This document shows positions 56,501 through 64,000 of a stretch of DNA of 64,000 nucleotides, in pieces. The stretch's first letter is position 1; each line of letters starts with the position of its first letter. This DNA is from Apostichopus parvimensis. Its lineage: Eukaryota; Echinodermata; Holothuroidea; Aspidochirotida; Stichopodidae. Location: positions 39,863 through 103,862 of the forward strand of contig KN886447.1 in the NCBI GenBank assembly GCA_000934455.1, read 5' to 3'. A program made the translations under genes and the position numbers. The notes beneath the pieces are model-generated. The model was not told the DNA's origin. It searched no databases and worked only from the letters and a program-made list of their open reading frames with translations.

Positions 56501-59395
56501 AATCTGTATTTAACAGGTGTTTGAATGCCTGCAAGGTTTTCAGACCCTGACCTCTGTTGACCTCAAGTGATCTTTGACCTCCACCAATCTCTATAAGGTC
56601 CTTGTACTCACTATTGTGCATATCTTACATACTACAGTTGAAGTTTGTCCCAATCTTTCCTTTTGCAGATTATTAATCTTGTTTACAATATTTTAGGATT
56701 TGACCTCACTGGATCTCTTTTGACCTTTCACCTCCAAAGAAAACAGCCGGGTTTCATCCTTACTTTGTATCAAGTTGCTTCATATCTGTGCAGTATGACT
56801 GATTATCTTATTAATTATTCAGTGAAAGCCAAGCTTTCCCTCAGAAACTGAATAAGCAACCCGTACGGAAAAAAAAACTGCGGTACATGTGCCCCCCCCC
56901 CCAAAATAAAAACAGGTGAATACCTGTGATTAACCCTGAAAACCCAAGGGATTTTGCGTGAAAATTTGTGATTATGACACACATTTGCAAGTTTTCACCC
57001 TTTGTCACATATTGTCACAGGTTTTTTGAGGAAAATGTGCGGAAATCCTAGAATGCAGGTTGAATCTGTGACAACCTGTAGCAAGAAAACTGATACGTGA
57101 AAATGCTAACTCTAGGAAACGAATTTCGTGTGACACAGAATGATCAAAGATAATTACCTCTTTTTTTTCGTGAGTTGGATTGTCACAGGTTTTCCACAGG
57201 TTGTAAACACATATTATCAGGCTTTGTAACCTGTGTCAGAGACCACAGGTTTTTCACACATTTTCACATTTTTCAGACAAAAGTGAAAACACATGAAAGC
57301 AAGTGGTTTCACCTGTGAAATTTGTTCCAAAACCACAGGATTACCACGCCCTGTATTTATGCATGTTTTAGTTTCTGTTTGTTTTGTTTTTGGAATTTGC
57401 CACAAGGTTTCTTTTTCTCTTTAAGGATGTACTGGCTTGCCTTTCGTTCATTTGACCTTTAAAGGTCTCTGTTCACATTTGAAGGGAAAATTTTTCTCCA
57501 CGAAGCCTAGCGAGCAGTCTAAGATTGATATTTAGGAAAAACAATAAACCATGTGGGGGATGACATGAAAGTTATGGCCATATTTTTCCTGTTAGACAAT
57601 GCTGATGTCTTTCATTTCACCACAAAGGTCTTATTATCTTTGTGAAAGACAACCGCAAATGCATTATCTCGTTTTTTACAACGCAGAATGAATGTAGTCG
57701 GTGTAATTACTATGCAAATCTTAACATTTGACTTTTGTTTTCACTTAGTAATAACTTATAAGGTTAACTCTATCCATGAAATATACAACGTTTCTATTTT
57801 GTTGATGTGGTATCTGTTTGTGTGTATTTCCTTTACAAATGTCTTACCGTCTAGTTCAGTAGTATTTCCCAAGGGTTAGGAAGCTGACAGAATCTCCCAT
57901 CCGTTTGATGATCGTGATTAAACACAGGCTATAAATAACAAGCTTTGTCTTTTCAATGAGAGATCAGAGAGTTACGGGGGAACGCGTGTCATTGTCACAC
58001 TCATAACTGCTGTTGGGACCACCAGTTAACGAACCTTTGACGGATGGGAGGGTACCTCAGCAGCTGACCAATTTCTCAAATACTGAGGGAGGTAAAGGCA
58101 TCCTATTCCTCATCACCGTAGTACAGCTTATGGTGAATGAAGGACGTTGCTTAGAAACCATTAAAAGAACAGAACTGAGCCCGTTCCAAGTTTGAAAACC
58201 ATCAATACCAAATCCAGGGAAGACTCCTCTTAACAACGGCACAAAACAGCAATTAAGAACAGATCAAGGCAAATTATTTTTTATTTAGAACCTAATGATT
58301 GGGGGGGGGGGTGAGGGGGCAGACACATTAACCTCTATACCACACCTTCACCTAACAAAAAAAAACATTGAAATTTCGAATCTGAATGAAAATCGTTACT
58401 GCTGGTAAGATATATTTAAATCCTGATAGAAGCGATACTCACATTTTCTGACTTGAAGTATGAAACACCATGCTCAGTTAGAGCAAAGTACCTTCTCTTC
58501 CAGTTTTTCCTCTACGAACAAAAGCCCAAAGAAAACAAATTAACAGTAAGGGTATGGAAAAGTATCGAAATGTGGTGAAAAAGGGGAGAAAAATGTCATG
58601 ACAAATATGAGAACTGCCGTATTGTAAAACAGACATTGTACTACTACAAGACATCAAATATTGGAAGGAATTCTGTAATTCAAAATTTCATTATTGTTCT
58701 CTACAAGTGTGCTTGCTTATCAGATAACAAAGCATGAACATTATGAACTGCCTTACCCCTCCTGTTACCCACCCTCTCCCTCTCCCCTCCTCCATCCTCT
58801 TCTCCTCCTCCAACTAAACTTTCATTGATGATCATATTCTCTACAAAGTAATGTCTGATGCAACTGGGATTGCTTGAACTGATAATTACCAGGATCAAAT
58901 ATCCCTGGCTACAGTATCTGTGCTTAAATGTGACCTTTGACATTGCATCACTATGACGACACACTTTCTTTAGTCCTATTTCAAGTTGGTTGCCATGTTA
59001 TATATATATAAAAAAAAATGATTGCACAAGACAGTATTAATGAAATGCCACTTCTCAATCCAGCCTCATTTTCTGTCTACCAATACTGTAAATAAGATCT
59101 TGTTTTAAGCCTCATTTCCAGACTGAGAAAAGAATTAAACCTCCTCTAGATTTTCCAGGTTTTAATATTATCAAACAAAACCTACCACTGCACCCTGCTT
59201 CACACACCAGCCTTCTACAATATTTTTAGAGGATGAGGAGGATAAAGTTGTGGGTATTGTTGTTTCTTTAGATTGTTGCCCTAGGACAGGCAGGCTTCTC
59301 CTATCGTGGTGGTGATCTTCATCACTATCGCTGTCACTCATCTGGGGAGCACGGGTCATTCCGCCTGTTGTCGTAGGAATGGTCCCAGCAGATGT
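53427..59395 (-). CDS. PLEKHA1: PLEKHA1/2 (TAPP)-like protein, 3' five exons: acidic linker and C-terminal PH domain
   Basis: Seen: exons 59395-59186, 58511-58443, 56261-56197, 54736-54673 and 53564-53427 join in one frame with canonical splice sites. They give a Ser/Thr/Asp-rich linker and a full PH domain starting E-G-W-C-V-K-Q-G-A-V-R-K-N-W-K-R-R-Y-F and ending near M-Q-A-W-V-S-A-I. The R-D-N-L-F-E-I block and K-x-W-K-R-R-Y-F match the C-terminal PH of TAPP1/TAPP2. Known: that domain binds PtdIns(3,4)P2 at the plasma membrane and limits PI3K signalling; the basic KxWKRR site and the Ala in Q-G-A (linked to PtdIns(3,4)P2 preference in TAPP1) are both present. The protein ends V-T-L-V, a class I PDZ-ligand pattern like the TAPP C terminus. 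The N-terminal PH and the start codon lie beyond 64000. Not separable into PLEKHA1 versus PLEKHA2. Confidence 0.88.
53600..54095. repeat. Minisatellite, ~100-bp units, G-rich
   Basis: ATATGGGTGTTATTACTCTG then TCTGAGA(C/T)TTG and GGGGGTGGGCAGGGGAGGGT repeats about four times. In the last intron of the PLEKHA1-like gene, ending about 35 bp before the terminal exon's acceptor. Confidence 0.92.
54270..54306. repeat. 37-bp perfect palindrome
   Basis: CATTATAGGAATCATGTA, a single T, then its exact reverse complement. It can extrude as an 18-bp hairpin. Intronic in the PLEKHA1-like gene. Confidence 0.95.
54673..54736 (-). CDS. PLEKHA1: PLEKHA1-like: PH strands 6-7 (RDNLFEI block)
   Basis: A 64-nt exon, acceptor TTCTCCCGCAG, donor CAG|GTAAGA, reading S-A-L-Q-R-D-N-L-F-E-I-N-C-F-A-R-T-F-F-V then Q. 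R-D-N-L-F-E-I...R-T-F-x-V-Q is diagnostic of the TAPP PH domain. Confidence 0.93.
56197..56261 (-). CDS. PLEKHA1: PLEKHA1-like: PH strands 4-5
   Basis: A 65-nt exon, acceptor CTTTAACAG, donor TG|GTAAGG, reading D-K-V-P-I-R-T-I-A-L-S-E-I-S-N-C-K-V-S-G then Q. Phase joins the next exon through Trp (TG+G). Confidence 0.88.
56470..56740. repeat. Interspersed TGACCT-rich family, copy 3
   Basis: 'ctgacctctgttgacctcaa', 'gtgatctttgacctccacca' and 'taaggtccttgtactcac' match the copies at 2.2 and 38.7 kb. Confidence 0.65.
56920..57350. repeat. Cluster of CACAGGTTTTTC(A)CA motifs on both strands
   Basis: Words such as TCACAGGTTTT, CACAGGTTGT, TTTTCACA and their complements recur about fifteen times with no fixed period. 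Possibly a decayed transposon with subterminal motifs. Confidence 0.45.
58443..58511 (-). CDS. PLEKHA1: PLEKHA1-like: PH strands 2-3 with lipid-binding KxWKRR
   Basis: A 69-nt phase-0 exon reading R-K-N-W-K-R-R-Y-F-A-L-T-E-H-G-V-S-Y-F-K then S-E-N. The Lys/Arg cluster contacts the inositol phosphates in TAPP-type PH domains. Acceptor TTCGTAG, donor AAT|GTGAGT. Confidence 0.93.
59186..59395 (-). CDS. PLEKHA1: PLEKHA1-like: linker exon and first PH strand
   Basis: A 210-nt exon, acceptor CTCACAATCAG, donor GTG|GTAGGT. It starts T-S-A-G-T-I-P-T-T-T-G-G-M, has an acidic S-D-S-D-S-D-E-D patch followed by H-H-H-D-R-R and a Ser run, then E-G-W-C-V-K-Q-G-A-V, the first PH strand. The internal Met codons are not taken as starts because the frame is open through the acceptor. 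Confidence 0.88.
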
Positions 59396-61029
59396 CTGAT
59401 TGTGAGAGGAGTAGAAGAAAAGAAAGGTTTTTCATTGGGTAACTTAATTAACAATCAAGTTAACTTGTTTTTTTTTAATTAAAATGATGCTATGCTTAAT
59501 GCCAATCTCATGGGTAGATTTAAAGGGGGCAATATCCAACCCCCCCCCTCCCGTCTTAAACCAGAAAGCCCATTAGCCTAGTGGTACCTTGACACCTTCT
59601 GTATTCAATAATGTGGATCTACAAACCAAGTTTGAAGTGACAATGTTTCTCTCCAGAATGTCCTTGCCTGATGTCATCTTCTTTAATTAAGTTACATTGT
59701 AGCAGCACTAGACAATGTAAGACTTGCATTGAAGAGAAACATAGTTGACACTGTTAGTTGTAAACCTCATCTCAATTTCATAATTTCCCTATCCCTAATT
59801 TGAAATATGGATGATTGAATGTAAACTAATTTGACCGGGTAAACCCATTGATTCTACCCTGGAGTCTATCACCAGTTGGTGGTCTGAGTGGTCATCTAGG
59901 CAATTGATCTTCAAGAGCATTAAAGGCATTGAAGACTCGCCCCAAACCGCGTGCAGCCATCTGAAAAAGTTAACTTTCCGTTGCTTGCAAGTGACATTTT
60001 GTTTGTGCCGTTACAAATGCAGACAGTACAGTAATGAAACATGATACCTTGTTATCTTTAGCTGGACCTGAGATGTCCATCGCTGTATTGTTTGTACACT
60101 GTGCTGTGGGTATTGACCGCAGCTGTATATACTGACCATACACTAGTGTCTAATTACCGATGGTACAGTAGCAAGCTGTGTGTGTGTATTTTCTGGGATC
60201 AATGGTGGTGTCTAACACTCCTGTTACACCTCATTCGAAACTAGGTCAGATTACCGGCATTAGACGTTTCCTTTTGAGAGTCTTCACACCCTTTAATTAC
60301 TTAGGCTATTAAAATCTTCTTGTCGATTTATCCTCGAAACCTCATACATTTGGAATAGTTGCTTAGCACTCATTGTTCTCTGTAAGTTTTAGTGAATTTG
60401 TACTTTTTTTTGTAGAAATGTTTGTAAAAATGATTAAAAACATCGTAAAGAAAAAACCAAAGAAATTTTCAGCTGAATTGCCCTAATTACATCATTCATT
60501 ATTCTGTTGCCAGAAACATAATTTGCAACATATCACCAAATTTATAACAAATTCACATCTTTTTGATGCAAAATGCTATGAGGTTTTGACCTAGGGATGG
60601 AGACAATTGACTGCATATTTTCTTAGCAAATTCCTTGACTGCATAATTTAGTTCAGCACACATTAATTAAAGGAACACTTCTCTACATTAAATACTTCAT
60701 AATGATGTAATCAAACCATGTTAAGTAGCTAATTGAATTTCATGATTAAAGATTGTTCTTCACGGATGTGATGCCAGGAAGCATTGCTAATTGTTCAAAA
60801 GGAGGTTGCAGTTGGAGGATGGTCACTAGCCTTAAACGGTCTTATATGCATCGAAGGCTAGAGTTTATAGGTACAGTACATGGGCTATGATATGAAAACA
60901 AACATGTTCTAGGATAAGGATAGAATCTGAACAAGCATTAATAGTTTGTAACGAATAGTATCAAGTGCCTTCGAAATATTAAACTGGTTAGTTGTAACAA
61001 AGAAAGCATTGTTCTAATAATAATTGTAA

Positions 61030-61085
61030 TAATGTATATAGCATCTCACATAAAAGAATCACAAAGCACTTTACATGGGACTATA
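61030..61085 (+). repeat. LINE 3'-tail remnant
   Basis: TATATAGCATCTCACATAAA then CACAAAGCACTTTACA resembles the tail at 17.57-17.64 kb (TATATAGCGCCTTATTCAAT, AAAGCGCTTTACA). Only the end is present. 59.4-61.0 kb otherwise shows nothing recognisable. Confidence 0.5.
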
Positions 61086-61474
61086 GTAAAATCTTAAGAA
61101 GTACAAATATAAAATATATACATACATACCCAAACATACATACACACATAGATACATCCATACCCACATACAAACACATATACATACAGAGTAATACAAG
61201 AAATAAAGTATTCAAAGCAAAATCAGAAAATCAATAAAAATAATAAAAATAATAAATGAATGAAACTAATATAAACGAGGTTAAGACAAATGAAAACAAG
61301 ATCAATCATCAAAGTACATGATGAGAAGGGTCATCTATAAATAATATATTATGCCAGGAGTGAAACATTTCTTTGTAAACATAACTATCTGCATAACTAT
61401 TATAGTATGCACTTTATGATTGGCTGAAGACCGTTTTAGAACTGTGAAGGTTCATTTGTCATTTAAGGATGTAC

Positions 61475-61501
61475 CTCATTACAAGGATTCCCATCAGCAT
61501 C
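61475..61501 (-). CDS. Possible 27-nt microexon of the PLEKHA1-like gene
   Basis: Acceptor GATTTTGAAACAG, then D-A-D-G-N-P-C-N-E and GAG|GTACAT. It would fit phase 0 before the linker exon. The donor is weak and the segment tiny, so this is only a candidate. Confidence 0.22.
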
Positions 61502-62044
61502 CTGTTTCAAAATCAGAATAGATTAAATACAAATATGACGAAATATCAATCACTGGAGTTCTAATGGTTAGTCATCTTTGACCCGAATAGGCTAAACTAT
61601 TCTTGCAGCTTTGCATTTAACTTGTTACAGGTCCACAATTTTCAGGCATATTGCGACTAGTGCTGTATTTGGCCACTTTGATAATAACGGTGGTGATGGT
61701 CCCAGAGAATGTATATGGTACTGTCCAGGTCATATTTAGAAGCATGGACCATGGTGGGACTGCTCCCACATTTACAGCGGGTGCCCCTTGTAGATTTTGA
61801 TGACACATTTCCAGGTGGGGCCCCTCTCCCAGGATACAATCCTCGGTGGCTTGTCATCGACATCGTAATCATATCTCATCATATATAACCCTAACCCAGT
61901 TTGATCATATCCAGTCACAGATATCAATTCTTTTTTCTCAGTTATGACTTACTGACGTTTAAATTATTTTTTTGGCAATTATTCATGCTACTGACACCAC
62001 ATGTGGTTGTAGGGTGGTGGAGCACCCAAGGCCCAAAGGTACTG

Positions 62045-62450
62045 TACCACTTAAATCTGATATTGTACAGTATGGTATGGTACCGTATGGTATGATGTGG
62101 TATGGTATGATATGGAATGGTATGGAATGGTATAGCATGGCATGGCATGGTGTGGCATGGCATGGTGTGGCATGGCATGGCATGGTATGATATGATATGG
62201 CATGAAATGGTATGGAATGGTATGGCATGGTGTGGCATGGCATGGTATGGTATGGCATGGAATAGTATGGCATGGTATAATATGATATGGCATGATATGG
62301 TATGGCATGAAATGGTATGGTACTGTAGGGCATGATATGGTATAGTATGGTTTGGTTTGATGACTTTGGTTTGGTTTGATGGTATGATATTTGAGTTTTG
62401 GTGTGGTTGGTTTGGTATGTTGTGAGATAGTATGGTATGGTCCTGCATGG
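62045..62450. repeat. Pentanucleotide TATGG/CATGG microsatellite
   Basis: Nearly pure (TATGG)n and (CATGG)n with GATAT and TGTGG variants. It gives long artefactual frames on both strands (His/Thr/Ile/Pro-rich or Trp/Gly/Met-rich). Upstream of the PLEKHA1-like exons, probably intronic. Confidence 0.95.
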
Positions 62451-63179
62451 CACAACACATTGTAATGTAGTCCAGGAAGGTGTGCAGTGAATGTTTAAAC
62501 TTTAGCAAAGTAGGGCGACAAAAGCAATCATTCTTAAAATTTCTACAACCAAAATTTGATAAGAGTGTAGCGATATGTACAGTATCATTATCATACATTG
62601 CACCATCATTCTTGAGTAAAAAACCCCCGTTGTCTGGTAATTATATCAACCAAGATCCCCTCAAATAAAGTAGCATAGATAAGACTGAAATACTAATTAA
62701 TAAATAGTGCATCCCACAAATCTGTTCTGCGTTAGACAATTAGTTCTGATCCGGCCATTGCTAATTAACTCGTCTCATAACGAAGACTCGTTGTCTGACA
62801 ATAATTTCAAGGTATAAAATCTTTGACAGCACAACTTTTCAAACAGTTGTAGACAACAATGTGGTTCTCTTTTCACTTTCATCCAGACATATGACTATCC
62901 TTGACAAGTTCAGAGACCCTATTTTCTGTATCGAAATAACATTAACAACAATTTTGAATACCTGGTGAAATGATTATGAAAAAGGAAATCTATTTTTAAA
63001 TAGGTGGTCTGATAATTTTTGCTGAAAACAGATAGAAAAGGAAGTATGGTAGTATGGTTCCTAATTTTTTGTCACTGTGGAGTGTAGTTTTAAGAGACAC
63101 AAGTGTTGCCTGTTAGATCTATGTTATGAACACTGAAGAGTAATTGGGAAGTAGGAACCAAACACTGTACAATAGCTTT

Positions 63180-63480
63180 ACATTGACAAACACACTGGGA
63201 AGGAAGGCTGTAGAATTTGACAAAATCTATATTGTAACAAAAATTGAGAAGGCTTGTAGAAATTTACTGTCTTACAGAATTGATTGACAAACATATCGGT
63301 AAGGCTGAAGAATTTTACAGTTTTTACAGAATTAATTGGCAAACACATCAATTGATAAGGCTGTAGAATTTTACAGAATCGCGTGAAACATGAATCAAAA
63401 TATGGATTGAGAAGGTCGTCTCTTTTAAGAATAGACAATTTTAGCCATGTAGATGTGACAAAGTTGATAAGCCTAGCAAT
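63180..63480. repeat. Imperfect ~65-bp tandem repeat
   Basis: 'attgacaaacacac', 'gaaggctgtagaattt' and 'tacagaatt' recur four or so times with divergence. No exon recognised from here to 64000. Confidence 0.6.
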
Positions 63481-64000
63481 AGACATAAAATAGCTGTTAC
63501 GTGCCTGGAATGTATGGTCTGAACAGGACCCCTGGAAATTAACAATGATTAATCAGGAACTAGAAATTCACGTCGTAGGCCAGAGTTGCAAAAGCATGCT
63601 AAACAGGTTATTACACATAATATTTAGTTTCACATACATATATATATATGTAGTTCATCTAACACAAACAAATAGGTATGTCTTATTCCACTTGAAAGTT
63701 TGGAAAATATACTTTATGAATATTTTATGAATCAAAATTACATTCACTGAGCTACTGTCAGCAGCAGAAGAGATTTTTTTCTTCCAAAAGCAAATAAATC
63801 CAAAAAAAAATATCACGCATGTATGTAATTATATTAATGAAGTTGAAGAGACGATCAGGTAAGGTATTTAAAACATCTCGTCTCACCGCATGTGTAATGG
63901 AGGTCGGAAATGATATATAGAACTAGCAAAAGAGAATATATGTGAGCAATGCAAAATTGAAGAACAAACAAAGTGAGTTGGAAAACCTTCCAAACGATCC

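Noticed and set aside
61942-62598. Long frames over 62.0-62.6 kb on both strands
   Set aside because: Products of the TATGG/CATGG pentanucleotide repeat.

Overview
This is eukaryotic (metazoan) DNA: AT-rich, with spliced genes, GT-AG introns, three runs of N, and many SINE, LINE, Penelope-like and DNA-transposon remnants plus minisatellites. The gene families (TTC31-like, PLEKHA1/TAPP-like) and the repeat load fit a marine invertebrate deuterostome, possibly an echinoderm such as a sea cucumber. The species is inferred, not shown.

Left part (507-30775, minus strand): one large gene that I could rebuild exon by exon. Nineteen coding exons, in phase at every junction I could test, give this domain order: N-terminal J domain (HPD motif), linker, basic Lys/Arg/Glu coiled coil with an acidic Ser/Asp patch, low-complexity Ser/Lys region, TPR pair most like TTC31, UBA-like three-helix segment, RRM, polyglutamine, C-terminal CCCH zinc finger. 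Exon 14 runs into the 505-base assembly gap at 4596-5100. The introns hold a 5'-truncated CR1/L2-type LINE abutting a second LINE fragment in the opposite direction, a U2-snRNA-headed SINE with a 12-bp target duplication, and several tandem arrays.

Middle part (about 30.8-53.4 kb): no supported host gene. It is a graveyard of mobile DNA: a Penelope-like element fragment with a GIY-YIG motif, split by a hAT-type MITE; three further MITEs with 8-bp target duplications; a long-TIR element flanked by TTAA; a TIR-bounded palindromic GATATC array; a tRNA-derived SINE; a second U2-SINE copy; and a ~3-kb direct duplication whose two copies are separated only by a 50-N gap (real duplication or uncollapsed haplotypes).

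Right part (53427 to beyond 59.4 kb, minus strand): the 3' end of a PLEKHA1/2 (TAPP) orthologue. Five exons encode an acidic linker and the C-terminal PtdIns(3,4)P2-binding PH domain and end in a PDZ-ligand-like Thr-Leu-Val. Its 5' exons lie beyond the window.

The two genes are both on the minus strand and show no functional link. The most unusual items are the J-TPR-UBA-RRM-CCCH architecture, the U2-headed SINE family, and the nested transposons.
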